64,000 nt of DNA from Phenylobacterium glaciei (GCF_016772415.1 NZ_JAGSGD010000001.1:2877501-2941500), one strand, 5' to 3'. Counted from the stretch's first letter, positions 28,852 through 37,213 are shown. The notes: a model not told the origin generated them from the sequence alone. Program-made: numbers and translations.

Positions 28852-29445
28852 CTAGCTCCGCCGCCGTGTGAAGCGCAGCGCCGTGAGCGTGTCGGAAAAG
28901 CCGATCACCTTGCTGTCCACCAGGCCGTGGGCCTTGGCCGCCGCCATCACCTCGACGTCTTTCAGAGCGGCCGCCTTGCCCTTGCGCGACACGATCCACA
29001 GCGCGCCCTTGCCGGCCAGCGCAGGGATCAGGCGGGGGATGGCGTCCAGCTCCGCCAGGCTGTCGGCGGCGTAGAACAGCAGGTCCAGGTCGGTGAGGTC
29101 AGCCACCGGCGCCGCATCGCGCGCGGCCAGTTCGCCGGCCAGGGCGTCGTCGGCGACGTTCAGCACGGCGACCCTCATGCCGGGTTTCACCCCCAGCTTG
29201 TCGAGCCGGCTTTTCGGATTGAGAATGGCGTCGGCCCAGCTGGCCGCGGCCTTGTCGCCGAGCGCGAACCGCGAGCCGTCGGCCAGGACCAGGTCGCCGG
29301 CCTCAGCGCGAACGCCCCTCAGCGCCTCACCCTCGAACACCCGGCGGGCGGCGCCCCGGAACAGCAGCTTCGGCGCCTCGTATTGCAGCCGCCCCGCGTC
29401 CTCACCCTCGGCGAATGTCGCGCGGACCTGAGCGTCCTTGCCCAT
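28852..29445 (-). CDS. DUF3052-like protein
   Basis: A 197-residue cytoplasmic protein. The C-terminal 110 residues match what is known of DUF3052: NPKSRLDKLGVKPGMRVAVLNV, DLLFYAADSLAELDAIPRLIPAL, GALWIVSRKGKA and GLVDSKVIGFSDTLTALRF. The N-terminal 80 residues (DAGRLQYEAPKLLFRG, EALRGVRAEAGDLVLADG) look like a small beta domain. The function is not established. It is followed after 3 bp by the GST gene. Confidence 0.75.
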   Translation of the reverse strand: MGKDAQVRATFAEGEDAGRLQYEAPKLLFRGAARRVFEGEALRGVRAEAGDLVLADGSRFALGDKAAASWADAILNPKSRLDKLGVKPGMRVAVLNVADDALAGELAARDAAPVADLTDLDLLFYAADSLAELDAIPRLIPALAGKGALWIVSRKGKAAALKDVEVMAAAKAHGLVDSKVIGFSDTLTALRFTRRRS

Positions 29446-29499
29446 GGCGTTCCTCCCCGTCCACGGTCAGCTTGGCCATGCGGACGGGGTGGCGCAAGC

Positions 29500-29628
29500 C
29501 TATCCCTTGGGGGTCTTGGCTTCGCGCGGAATGGGCGGCGGCTTGCCCTGATTGCGCCGGGCAGGCGCCGAGAGATTGCCCAGGAAAGCGAAGGACAACA
29601 GGGCGTGGTCCATCTTGGTGACAGTCAT
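29500..29628 (-). CDS. Small 42-residue protein with a strong ribosome-binding site
   Basis: An ATG at 29628 is preceded by AAGGAG at 7-base spacing, one of the best ribosome-binding sites in the window. The product starts MTVTKMDHALLSFAFLGNLS and ends in a basic, Pro-rich tail (KPPPIPREAKTPKG). No family is recognised and no membrane segment is clear. A perfect 12-bp palindrome GACCAGCTGGTC lies directly upstream of the AAGGAG and could fold near the start. It lies upstream of the DUF3052-GST pair and may be a leader or a short-lived small protein. Confidence 0.5.
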   Translation of the reverse strand: MTVTKMDHALLSFAFLGNLSAPARRNQGKPPPIPREAKTPKG

Positions 29629-29872
29629 TTGGCGTCTCCTTGACCAGCTGGTCGAGCCAGAAAGAGACGCGAAGCGGCTTCCAGGGGCTTGCACCCTCCT
29701 AGTCGTCAGCGCGTCGGGACCAGAGAGTCGCGCCGAGCCTCGTCAAACGCAAGAAAAACATCCGCTTACGGACTATTTCAGCCCACGGAATATCCGTTAA
29801 ATCTTTGATTATATTGAATGTCGACTGGCGCTCAGGCGCTCAATCGTGACGGCGTGTCGCAGGCAGGCCACA

Positions 29873-29916
29873 CCTCGAAAGCCCCTGATTCCAGGCGGAA
29901 TCGGGGCCAGTCGAGG
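29873..29916. repeat. Nested imperfect palindrome
   Basis: An outer stem CCTCGA/TCGAGG (29873-29878 with 29911-29916) encloses an inner stem GCCCC-T-GATTCC/GGAATC-GGGGC (about 29881-29907). On the plus strand a T-rich run (ATTTTT) follows within about 10 bases, but no plus-strand gene precedes it. On the minus strand it lies about 80 bases after an acyl-CoA dehydrogenase stop with no U-tract. Confidence 0.55.
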
Positions 29917-29965
29917 TTGAAATTTTTGATCCGTATACGGCTAATTGGTTGGCTGCGGCGCGAAC

Positions 29966-29989
29966 GCCCTCTCCCGCCTGGGAGAGGGC
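29966..29989. repeat. GC-rich palindrome (CCCTCTCCC type) after acyl-CoA dehydrogenase gene
   Basis: A perfect 10-bp stem GCCCTCTCCC/GGGAGAGGGC with a 4-base loop, 7 bases after the minus-strand stop at 29997. Palindromes of the form CCCTCTCCC...GGGAGAGGG are frequent between genes in Caulobacterales. It may act as a terminator or mRNA-end stabiliser; no U-tract follows. Confidence 0.65.
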
Positions 29990-29996
29990 TCGCGAG

Positions 29997-31142
29997 CTAG
30001 GCCGCCTTGCCGAGCGACAGGGTCTCGTAGCGGGCCAGATGGTGGTCGGTGGAGCCGAAGGCCGCCTCGATCATGGTGGCGCGCTTGAAATAGTGGCCGA
30101 TGGCCATCTCGTCGGTCATGCCCATGCCGCCGTGGATCTGGATGGCGTTCTGGCCGACGAACTTGCAGGCCTTGCCGATCTGCACCTTGGCCGCCGACAC
30201 GCCCTTGGCCCGCTCGGCATCACTGTCATTGAGCTTGATGTCGGCCATGTAGGTCATGGAGATCGACTGTTCGAGCTGGATGAACATGTCCACCATCCGG
30301 TGCTGCAGCACCTGGAAGCTGGAGATCGGCTGGCCGAACTGCTTGCGCTGGCGGGCGTACTCCACCGTACCCTCGTGCAGCTGGCGCAGGACGCCGCAGG
30401 CCTCGGCGCAGGTCGCGGCGATGGCTTCATCCATCACCTTTTCCACCAGCGGCAGGGCCTGGCCCTCGGGACCGATCATGGCCTCGGCGCCCACGGCGAC
30501 ATTCTCGAAATAGACCTCCGAGGCGCGGAAGCCGTCGACCGTGGGATAGTCCCGCGTGGTCACGCCCTTGGCGTCCTTGGGCACGATGAACACCGACACC
30601 CCTTGCGCCTCGCGCTGGCCGCCGCCGGTCCGCGCCGTGACGATCAGGTGAGTGGCGTAGGGCGCGCCGATGACGACGGCCTTGTGGCCGTTGAGCACGT
30701 AGCCCGCCCCGTCCTTCTTGGCCGTGGTCTTCAGATCGCTCCAGGTGTAGCGGCCCTGGGGTTCGGCATAGGCAAAGGCGATGATGGCCTCGCCGGCGAT
30801 GATCTTGCCGATCAGCTCATCGGCGCCGGCCGGCTTGCCGTGCTTCAGGAAACCGCCGCCGATCACCACGGTGGGCAGGTAGGGCTCGACGACGAGCGCC
30901 TTACCCAGCTCTTCCATGATCACCATATTGTCGGTGGCGCCGCCCCCCAGGCCGCCCTGCTCTTCCGAGAAGGCCGCGCCCAGAATGCCGAGTTCGTCGG
31001 CGAAGGCCTTCCAGACCTGCGGCCGCCAGCCGGGCTCGGCCTTCAGCGCCGCGCGGCGCTGATCGAAGCTGTAATTGTCGGCCAAGTAGCTGGCGACCGT
31101 GTCGCGCAGCATCGACTGTTCTTCGGTGAAGCTGAAATCCAT
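29997..31142 (-). CDS. Acyl-CoA dehydrogenase (short form)
   Basis: A 381-residue FAD-dependent acyl-CoA dehydrogenase. The ATG at 31142 (MDFSFTEEQSMLRDTVASY) is the usual start; a TTG four codons upstream is less likely. The family signatures are modified: instead of the usual GYSEPGAGSD stretch there is FAYAEPQGRYTW. The C-terminal CQIHGGMG-like motif is present as IQIHGGMGMTDE. The weak catalytic-base region suggests a partner subunit. It sits just after a second acyl-CoA dehydrogenase, typical of paired alpha/beta ACADs for bulky CoA esters. Confidence 0.88.
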   Translation of the reverse strand: MDFSFTEEQSMLRDTVASYLADNYSFDQRRAALKAEPGWRPQVWKAFADELGILGAAFSEEQGGLGGGATDNMVIMEELGKALVVEPYLPTVVIGGGFLKHGKPAGADELIGKIIAGEAIIAFAYAEPQGRYTWSDLKTTAKKDGAGYVLNGHKAVVIGAPYATHLIVTARTGGGQREAQGVSVFIVPKDAKGVTTRDYPTVDGFRASEVYFENVAVGAEAMIGPEGQALPLVEKVMDEAIAATCAEACGVLRQLHEGTVEYARQRKQFGQPISSFQVLQHRMVDMFIQLEQSISMTYMADIKLNDSDAERAKGVSAAKVQIGKACKFVGQNAIQIHGGMGMTDEMAIGHYFKRATMIEAAFGSTDHHLARYETLSLGKAA

Positions 31143-31215
31143 GTTCGTCCCCAAGGGTCGTGGGCCGCCGGTGTCCTCCCTGGCGGCCGGTCAGTGTTCT
31201 GTCGCGGCGGTCGCC

Positions 31216-32418
31216 CTAGAGTCCCAGCACCATCTTGGCGATGATGTTGCGCTGGATCTCGTTGGAGCCGCCGTAGATCGAGGTCTTGCGGCCGTTGAAA
31301 TAGTCGCCGGCGGTGTCGATGGAATGCAGCGGGCCGACGCCGGAGTTGTGGCCGCCCTCCCCCAGGAACGGCGCGCCGTAGTGGCCGGCGGCTTCCAGGG
31401 CCAGTTCCTGCAGGCGCTGCTGGATCTCGGTGCCCTTGATCTTGAGGATCGAGCTTTCCGCGCCCGGGCCCTTGCCGCTGCTTTCGCCGGCCAGGGTCCG
31501 CAGTTCGGTGAACTCCAGCGCCGTCAGGTCGATCTCAAGCTCGGCCACCTTGCGCTTGAAGAAGGCGTCGGCCAGCAGCGAACCGCCGGCGTCGGCCAGT
31601 TCGGTCGAGGCCATCTCGCGCACCCGCTCCAGGCCGCGCTTCGACCGCGCCACCCCGGCGATGCCCGAGCGTTCGTGGGCCAGCAGCGCCTTGGCGCAGG
31701 TCCAGCCCTGGTTCTCGTGGAAGACGCGGTTCTCCACCGGCACCTTCACATTATCCAGGAAGACGTCGTTGACCTCGTGGCCGCCCTCCAGGGTGATGAT
31801 CGGACGCACGGTGACGCCGGGCGTCTTCATGTCGATCAGCAGGAAGCTGATGCCGGCCTGCGGCTTGGAGTCGGGATCTGTGCGGACCAGGAAGAAGCCC
31901 CAGTCGGCGTGCTGGCCCAACGTCGTCCACGTCTTCTGGCCGTTGACGATGTAGTATTCCTTGCCGTCATCCCCGGTCACGCGCTCGGCGCGGGTCTTCA
32001 GGGAGGCCAGGTCGGAGCCGGCGCCGGGCTCGGAATAGCCCTGACACCACCAGATCTTGCCGTCGCGGATGTCGGGCAGGAACTTGGCCTTCTGCTCCTC
32101 GGTGCCGAAGGTGTAGATCACCGGCGCCAGCATCGCGACGCCGAAGGGCAGGATGCCCAGGGTGTCGGCGCGGGCCTGTTCCTCGGACCAGATGTACTTC
32201 TGGGTGGGAGTCCAATCGGTCCCGCCCCATTCCTTCGGCCACGAAGGCGCAGACCAGCCCTTTTCCGCCAGGATGCGGTGCCAGGAGAGGTAGTCCTCCT
32301 TGCCCAGCGGCTCGCCGCGTTCCTGCTTTTCGCGCAGGGCCTTGGGGTAGCTGTCGGCCAGGAAGGCCCGGGCCTCCTCACGGAAGGCGTTATCTTCGGG
32401 CGAGAAATCGAGGTTCAT
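31216..32418 (-). CDS. Acyl-CoA dehydrogenase (long form)
   Basis: A 400-residue flavoenzyme. The ATG at 32418 is preferred over a GTG one codon earlier. The FAD/substrate stretch is QGYSEPGAGSDLASLKTRA, with VNGQKTWTTLGQHADW; the C-terminus has SIYGGSNEIQRNIIAKMVLG, the usual ACAD ending. Together with the gene at 29997 it probably forms a two-subunit dehydrogenase for a bulky acyl-CoA. A 20-bp near-perfect palindrome at 32498-32517 lies 80 bp upstream and is a likely operator. Confidence 0.93.
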   Translation of the reverse strand: MNLDFSPEDNAFREEARAFLADSYPKALREKQERGEPLGKEDYLSWHRILAEKGWSAPSWPKEWGGTDWTPTQKYIWSEEQARADTLGILPFGVAMLAPVIYTFGTEEQKAKFLPDIRDGKIWWCQGYSEPGAGSDLASLKTRAERVTGDDGKEYYIVNGQKTWTTLGQHADWGFFLVRTDPDSKPQAGISFLLIDMKTPGVTVRPIITLEGGHEVNDVFLDNVKVPVENRVFHENQGWTCAKALLAHERSGIAGVARSKRGLERVREMASTELADAGGSLLADAFFKRKVAELEIDLTALEFTELRTLAGESSGKGPGAESSILKIKGTEIQQRLQELALEAAGHYGAPFLGEGGHNSGVGPLHSIDTAGDYFNGRKTSIYGGSNEIQRNIIAKMVLGL

Positions 32419-32497
32419 CACAAGGCTCCCTGGCGCTTCCGCTTACAGCGTATTGCGTGAGGCCAGAACATAGGCAAACGCCTTCGCCTTGGGAAGA

Positions 32498-32517
32498 TGA
32501 CGTTGACGTCAGCGTCA
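32498..32517. promoter_or_regulatory. 20-bp palindrome upstream of the acyl-CoA dehydrogenase pair
   Basis: Two 10-bp arms, TGACGTTGAC and GTCAGCGTCA, match as an inverted repeat with one mismatch. It lies in the 119-bp gap between the adenine deaminase stop and the acyl-CoA dehydrogenase start. The shape resembles operators of TetR- or MerR-type regulators of acyl-CoA catabolism; no such regulator gene is adjacent. Confidence 0.55.
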
Positions 32518-32537
32518 AGAAAAACCCTTGGAAGATG

Positions 32538-33545
32538 TCAGGTCTTGGCCAGATACGCGTCCACCTGCGCCACCCTGGACGCGATCTCGCCCTGCGCAAG
32601 GAACGACCCTGTGAAGCTGTTGCGGGCCAGCGTCGCCAGCTCGTCGCGGGTCAGCCCCAGGGCGGCGGTCGTGGCCGTCCAGTTCTCGCCGATATAGCCG
32701 CCGAAATAGGCCGGATCGTCGGAGTTGATGGTGGCCTTCAGCCCCAGGTCCAGCATCCGCTTGAGGGGGTGGTTCGCAAGGTCGTCCACCACGCAGAGCT
32801 TCAGGTTCGACAGCGGGCAGACCGTCAGGGTCATGCCGTCAGCCACCAGGCGCTTCACCAGGGCCGGATCCTCCAGCGAGCGGTTGCCGTGGTCGATGCG
32901 GTCGACGGCCAGGCCGTCCAGCGCCTCCCAGACATATTCCGGCGGCCCCTCTTCGCCAGCGTGCGCCGACAGCTTCAGGCCCCGTTCGCGCGAGGCCTTG
33001 TAGACGCGGGCGAACTTGCTGGGCGGGTGGCCAAGTTCCGAGGAATCCAGCCCCACCCCCACGATCCGATCAAGGAAGGGCTCGGCTTCGCGAAGGGTCT
33101 TGAAGGCGTCCTCCTCCGACAGGTGCCGCAGGTAGCTGAGGATCAGCTTGGAGGTGACGCCCAGGTCCGTCTCGGCCTGCGCCATCCCGGCCAGCAGGCC
33201 GTCGGCGGCCACGGCGAAGGGGATGCCCCGTTCAGTGTGGGTCTGGGGGTCGAAGAAGATCTCGGCGTGGACCGTTCCGTCCGCCGCCGCCCGCCGGAAG
33301 TAGGCCAGGGTCAGGTCGCGGAAATCCTCCTCGGTCTGCAGCACGCCCGCGCCCTGGTAATAGATGTCCAGGAAGTCCTGCAGGTTGGAGAAGGCGTAGG
33401 CGGCGCGGACCTCTTCGACCGACTTGAACGGCAGGTCGATCCTGTTGCGCCGGGCGAACTCGAACATCTGCTCGGGCTCGAGGCTGCCCTCGATGTGCAG
33501 GTGAAGCTCGGCCTTGGGCAGGCCTCGGATGAAGTCGTTTTGCAT
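32538..33545 (-). CDS. Adenine deaminase (adenosine deaminase superfamily)
   Basis: A 335-residue amidohydrolase. The ATG at 33545 gives MQNDFIRGLPKAELHLHIEG; the open frame further upstream is not coding. Zinc ligands are in ELHLHIEGSLEPE, the catalytic Glu in SAHAGEEGPPEYVWEAL, and conserved motifs are RIDHGNRS, TVCPLSNLKLCVVDD and INSDDPAYFGGYI. The SNxKLCV and EEGPPEY patterns match the bacterial/fungal adenine aminohydrolase branch more than true adenosine deaminases. It converts adenine to hypoxanthine for purine salvage. Confidence 0.88.
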   Translation of the reverse strand: MQNDFIRGLPKAELHLHIEGSLEPEQMFEFARRNRIDLPFKSVEEVRAAYAFSNLQDFLDIYYQGAGVLQTEEDFRDLTLAYFRRAAADGTVHAEIFFDPQTHTERGIPFAVAADGLLAGMAQAETDLGVTSKLILSYLRHLSEEDAFKTLREAEPFLDRIVGVGLDSSELGHPPSKFARVYKASRERGLKLSAHAGEEGPPEYVWEALDGLAVDRIDHGNRSLEDPALVKRLVADGMTLTVCPLSNLKLCVVDDLANHPLKRMLDLGLKATINSDDPAYFGGYIGENWTATTAALGLTRDELATLARNSFTGSFLAQGEIASRVAQVDAYLAKT

Positions 33546-33577
33546 GGCCGCTATCTCCCGGCGGCCGGGGCCGCCCG

Positions 33578-33820
33578 TCAAGGCAGCTTGAACTTCATGT
33601 GGATGACGATCTTGCCGTTCGTGATGCGGCGGTCGCCCTTCTGCGGATGAAAGCCCTTGGCCAGCTTCAGGGCGAAGGCGCCGACATTGGCTCCGGTCGG
33701 CGTCTCCGACAGCACCACGCAGTCGCGCAGAACCTGGCCCGCCGCCACCCGGCACTGCACGGTCGCCAGTCCCTGGCCCGCCATTACGCTTGTCGCGGCC
33801 GCCGCGGCGATCCAGATCAT
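33578..33820 (-). CDS. Small periplasmic TonB-C-like protein
   Basis: An 80-residue protein with a short hydrophobic N-terminus (MIWIAAAAATSVMAGQG) and then a compact beta-rich region: VQCRVAAGQVLRDCVVLSE, GANVGAFALKLAKGF and GKIVIHMKFKLP. This follows the pattern of stand-alone TonB C-terminal-like domains found in Caulobacterales. Two Cys may form a disulfide. A GGGAG ribosome-binding site sits inside a TGGGA/TCCCA stem. The role is unknown. Confidence 0.55.
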   Translation of the reverse strand: MIWIAAAAATSVMAGQGLATVQCRVAAGQVLRDCVVLSETPTGANVGAFALKLAKGFHPQKGDRRITNGKIVIHMKFKLP

Positions 33821-33924
33821 CCGTGGGATCTCCCAATTTCGCCCTGTGTGAAGCGAACCTTCGCCGCACGCCAGCCATTCCCGATCTTGCGCCCGGCCAA
33901 GAGGGCGCGCATCACACGGGCCCC

Positions 33925-34656
33925 ATGCCGCGCATTCTCACCTACAACGTCCATCGCTGCGTCGGCACCGACCGTCGCCTGGACGTGGGCCGCATCGCCG
34001 AGGTCATCGCCAGCCTCAAGCCCGACATCGTCGCCCTGCAGGAACTGGACGTCGGCCGCCTGCGCACCGGCAAGGTGGACCAGGCCCACGAGATCGCCCA
34101 GCGCCTGAAGATGGCCGTCCACTTCCACGCCGCCATGAAGGTGGAGGAGGAACTCTACGGCGACGCCATCCTCACCACCTATCCGGAGCACCTGGTCCAG
34201 GTCGGCCCCCTGCCCGGCTATGGCCGCATCCCGCAGCTGGAGCCGCGCGGCGCTCTGTGGATCGCCGTGGAGATCGACGGCAAGAAGGTGCAGATCATCA
34301 ACACCCACCTGGGCCTGGTTCCCAAGGAGCAGCAGCTGCAGGCCGCCTGCCTGGCCGGCCCAGCCTGGCTGAACCATCCAAGGTGTGAGGGACCGACCAT
34401 CCTGCTGGGGGACTTCAACGCCAGCCCGACCTCGGTGGTCTATCGCACCCTCATCGGCCGGCTGCAGGGCGCGCGCCGGCTGGCGCCGGAGAAGAAGCCC
34501 ACCTCGACCTTCCCCTCGGCCCTGCCGGTGGTGCGGATCGACCATCTGTTTGTCAGCCCCGAGATCCGGGTGACGGACCTGAGCGCGCCCTTCAATCCCC
34601 TGACCCGGGCGGCGTCGGATCACCTGCCCCTGGTCATGGATTTCGAGGTTTCGTAA
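33925..34656 (+). CDS. Endonuclease/exonuclease/phosphatase family protein
   Basis: A 243-residue EEP-fold hydrolase. Motifs are ILTYNVHRCVGTD, DIVALQELDV (metal Glu), INTHLG, LLGDFNASPTS and RIDHLFVS, ending with ASDHLPLVMDFEV, which supplies the catalytic Asp/His. The ATG at 33925 places the first motif at residue 4. There is no signal peptide, so it is probably cytosolic. It is convergent with the phospholipase D gene (7 bp apart). The substrate could be nucleic acid or a phospholipid headgroup. Confidence 0.9.
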   Translation: MPRILTYNVHRCVGTDRRLDVGRIAEVIASLKPDIVALQELDVGRLRTGKVDQAHEIAQRLKMAVHFHAAMKVEEELYGDAILTTYPEHLVQVGPLPGYGRIPQLEPRGALWIAVEIDGKKVQIINTHLGLVPKEQQLQAACLAGPAWLNHPRCEGPTILLGDFNASPTSVVYRTLIGRLQGARRLAPEKKPTSTFPSALPVVRIDHLFVSPEIRVTDLSAPFNPLTRAASDHLPLVMDFEVS

Positions 34657-34663
34657 GCGGCGC

Positions 34664-36133
34664 TCAGTCGCGGGTCTGGAAGACGCCGCTCTCCCCCAGC
34701 GCCCTTGCCTCGGCATAGAGCCGCTCGCGCCGTCGGCCGGGCCGCCAGGAATCGCTGACGTTCACAGGGTCGCCCAGGTGATAGGCCGCCACGAACTCTC
34801 CAAACGCAGTCATTTTCATCGGCAGGATCGGCGACAGCCGCCCTTCCCGGTTCAAGGCGTCGATGGCCGAAATCAGGCTGCCGCGTTCCTGCCGCGCCTT
34901 GGCGATCGAGTCGCCGGTGCAGCCCAGAAAGTGCGCGATGGAGCGGTCGCGGAAGGCGGCGATGTTCAGGCGCGCCCGATCGGTCGTGGCCTCGATGGCC
35001 AGCTCCAGCTCGGTATCGAAACCCCCCGATCGATTGTTCAGGTTGGCCGACCCGACCCGGGCCAAGGTGTCGTCGATGACCGTGCTCTTGGAGTGGACGA
35101 TGATCTTCGTGCCCGCCGGGGTGATCGGGTAGAAGGCCCTGAAGCGCCCGAACACATCGGCGGTCCGCAGCCGCCACAACATGTTGGACCGCGCCCGGTC
35201 CATGGTCAGTTGGTCGAACCAGCTGGGACTGGCCCCGGTGGAGATCAGCACGATCTCGGGCCCGTTCGGCTCGGCCAGCCTTGCGGCCAGGGCCTCGGCG
35301 ATCAGCGGGGATGTGAAGTACTGGTTCTCCAGGTAAATGATGTCCTTGGCCGCGTGGATCGAGGCGTGGGTCAGCCGCCGGATCTCCTCCACCTGCGGCT
35401 CATGGCGCCAGGCCGGCATGGTGCGCGCGATGCCGACATCCATGTCCAGCAGGTGGGCCGGCACGTGAGCGGGCCAGGGATCGGTGTCCATCTCCGGCGG
35501 CGGTTCGACGGTTTCCTTGGTGGCCCTATGCCAGCGCTCGCGGGCCAGATCCCCCAGGTCCTTGGCGACCGGACCGTCCACCATCAGCATCACCTCGTGC
35601 CGCGGCGCGTGGCACTCCTGGTCAGGCATGATGCGGCGGGGTTCGTGGTCGCGGTGACCCGGCGTGTCCCAGCGGTCGACGCAGATGTCGCCGCTGGCGC
35701 AGATCGCCAGCCTGTCGTCCACCACCAGCAGCTTCTGGTGATGGCAGCCGCCGATGGGCACGGAGTCGTCCAGGCGGAACTTCACGCCGGTGTGCTCGAA
35801 CCACTTGCGGGCCTTGTGGGGGAAGAATTCTTGGCTGGCGGCGATCGGCAGGGCCGACTTCCAGATCAGCAGCCGGATATCGAGGTCGGGCCGGGCGCGC
35901 GACAGATTCACCAGGATACGGCCGGCCTCATCGGGATCATCGGGGGTCTCCACCCCGTCCGGGAACAGCCGGGTGCGGGGATCAAAGCCCCAGCCCAGCA
36001 GCAGGACTGAGCGCTTGGCCTTGCGCAGCGCCGCGAAGACCGCCGTGTAGTAGGCCTCGGTGTCGATCAGGAAGGCGGCGCGGTTGGCGCGCCCGACGCG
36101 CCAGGCGGTGTCGCCAGGTTTCAATACGCTCAT
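34664..36133 (-). CDS. Phospholipase D-like protein
   Basis: A 489-residue phospholipase D superfamily protein with two HKD motifs: HHQKLLVVDD (about residue 130) and IIVHSKSTVIDD (about 345). The stretch SANLNNRSGGFDTELELAIE is a typical post-motif block. No membrane segments or signal peptide are clear. The length and arrangement fit eukaryotic-type PLD or transphosphatidylases more than cardiolipin synthases, which carry N-terminal membrane helices. It probably hydrolyses phospholipids. Confidence 0.9.
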   Translation of the reverse strand: MSVLKPGDTAWRVGRANRAAFLIDTEAYYTAVFAALRKAKRSVLLLGWGFDPRTRLFPDGVETPDDPDEAGRILVNLSRARPDLDIRLLIWKSALPIAASQEFFPHKARKWFEHTGVKFRLDDSVPIGGCHHQKLLVVDDRLAICASGDICVDRWDTPGHRDHEPRRIMPDQECHAPRHEVMLMVDGPVAKDLGDLARERWHRATKETVEPPPEMDTDPWPAHVPAHLLDMDVGIARTMPAWRHEPQVEEIRRLTHASIHAAKDIIYLENQYFTSPLIAEALAARLAEPNGPEIVLISTGASPSWFDQLTMDRARSNMLWRLRTADVFGRFRAFYPITPAGTKIIVHSKSTVIDDTLARVGSANLNNRSGGFDTELELAIEATTDRARLNIAAFRDRSIAHFLGCTGDSIAKARQERGSLISAIDALNREGRLSPILPMKMTAFGEFVAAYHLGDPVNVSDSWRPGRRRERLYAEARALGESGVFQTRD

Positions 36134-36237
36134 AACCCGACCGAAACCCCGCTGGACACGCTTGCAAGAAAGCCTGCGCTCAGGTCGGGTTCCCGTCGAG
36201 TCCGCGCAACTCCGGAACGCGTGGGGGCAAATGAAAA

Positions 36238-36270
36238 GAGCGCGCCGGCTCTGGGGGGGCCGACGCGCTC
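36238..36270 (-). terminator. Rho-independent terminator
   Basis: Read on the minus strand, a 12-bp stem (36259-36270 with 36238-36249; one G-U pair) closes a 9-nt C-rich loop and is followed by UUUUC. It starts 21 bases after the stop of the small secreted protein at 36292. Confidence 0.85.
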
Positions 36271-36291
36271 CATCAAGGGCGGTTCGAGAGA

Positions 36292-36609
36292 CTAGCCCTT
36301 GAAGGCTTGGCAGGGCCCGCTGAGTTCGACGGCCAGGCGTGCCTTGCGTTCGGCGTTGGTGGTCTTGGCTTCGCGGCGGCCGGCGTCCTGGGCGTCGGCG
36401 GCCTTGGCGATGACGGAGCTATCGCGGCTGCGGCTGGCGGCCTTCAGCCAGGCGTCGAGATCGGTGGTGTCGGCGGCGGTGACCGAGGCGATCCCGCGGC
36501 AGCGGCTGGCCTGGATGAAGCTCACGTCGCTGACGTCGGCGGCGGCCAGGGCGGAGCCGGCGACCATCAGGGTCGCGGCGGCGGTGAGCATGATAGTGGC
36601 GATACGCAT
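36292..36609 (-). CDS. Small secreted Cys-containing protein, unknown function
   Basis: A 105-residue protein from the ATG at 36609 (GGGAAAA upstream). The signal peptide covers residues 1-22 (MRIATIMLTAAATLMVAGSALA). The mature part is helical and charged, with two Cys (SRCRG and GPCQAF) that could pair. It is not assigned to a family. A good terminator follows. Its upstream region shares an AT-rich motif (36727-36745) with the region upstream of the UrcA-like gene at 55278. Confidence 0.7.
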   Translation of the reverse strand: MRIATIMLTAAATLMVAGSALAAADVSDVSFIQASRCRGIASVTAADTTDLDAWLKAASRSRDSSVIAKAADAQDAGRREAKTTNAERKARLAVELSGPCQAFKG

Positions 36610-36726
36610 TGTAGGTTTTCCCTCGAACGACAATGGGCGGAACCTGCTCTCGCGCCGCGGACGCTTCAAATGAATTCGCAGCAACATTGAGTATTCGAAT
36701 CTTACCGATCTTTAATCATCGAACCT

Positions 36727-36745
36727 CGTTACTTATATACATAAA
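36727..36745 (-). promoter_or_regulatory. AT-rich motif shared with the UrcA-like gene region
   Basis: Read on the minus strand, TTTATGTATATAAGTAACG matches TTTGTGTATATA-TGA-AGTAACG at 55409-55430 with one substitution and a three-base gap. Each lies 120-150 bp upstream of a small secreted-protein gene on the minus strand. TTTATGTATAT also occurs at 10213-10223 on the plus strand. It may be a shared activator or sigma-factor site. Confidence 0.4.
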
Positions 36746-36784
36746 CATCTTGTAATGTTACGCTGCATTCGGCAGAACGCGGAT

Positions 36785-37213
36785 ATGGCCCAACCCGATC
36801 TCAAGCTCGATGTCGCCGGCGTGAACGCCCTGATGGCGCGCGCCTTCCCCGATGCGCCGGTGGAGGCCCTGCCGCAGGTCACCGACCTCGCCCCCGGCCG
36901 CGCCCATATCGTGCGGGCCTATGGCGGCGGCATGCTGCGTCCTGGCGGGGTGATCTCCGGCCCCAACCTGATGAGCCTGGCCGACACCGCCGCCTACGCC
37001 CTGATCCTGGCCCATATCGGCGATCAGCTGATGGCGGTGACCAGTTCCCTGGTGATGAACTTCCTGCGCGGCGCACTCCCCGGCGACCTGCATGCAGACG
37101 CCAGCTTCCTGCGCCTCGGCCGCCGCATCGCCGTCTGCGACGTCAAGCTCTGGACGGAAAGCCAGGACAGGCTGGCGGCCCAAGCGACCGTGACCTACGC
37201 TATCCCTTCATGA
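36785..37213 (+). CDS. PaaI-family thioesterase (hotdog fold)
   Basis: A 142-residue hotdog-fold protein. The typical PaaI stretch is LRPGGVISGPNLMSLADTAAYALILA, followed by VTSSLVMNFLRGALPGDLHADASFLRLGRRIAVCDVKLW. It probably hydrolyses an aryl- or acyl-CoA. The ATG at 36785 is preferred, as an ATG at 36755 would add ten unusual residues. It overlaps the DUF1289 gene by ATGA (37210-37213). Confidence 0.88.
   Translation: MAQPDLKLDVAGVNALMARAFPDAPVEALPQVTDLAPGRAHIVRAYGGGMLRPGGVISGPNLMSLADTAAYALILAHIGDQLMAVTSSLVMNFLRGALPGDLHADASFLRLGRRIAVCDVKLWTESQDRLAAQATVTYAIPS

Larger units (their letters stand above)
29629..29996. other. Gene-free stretch with several palindromes
   Basis: No gene is supported in these 368 bp. 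The part at 29760-29830 is AT-rich and could hold the promoter for the small gene at 29628. Two hairpin-forming palindromes follow towards the acyl-CoA dehydrogenase gene: a nested one at 29873-29916 and a perfect 10-bp stem at 29966-29989. Confidence 0.6.
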
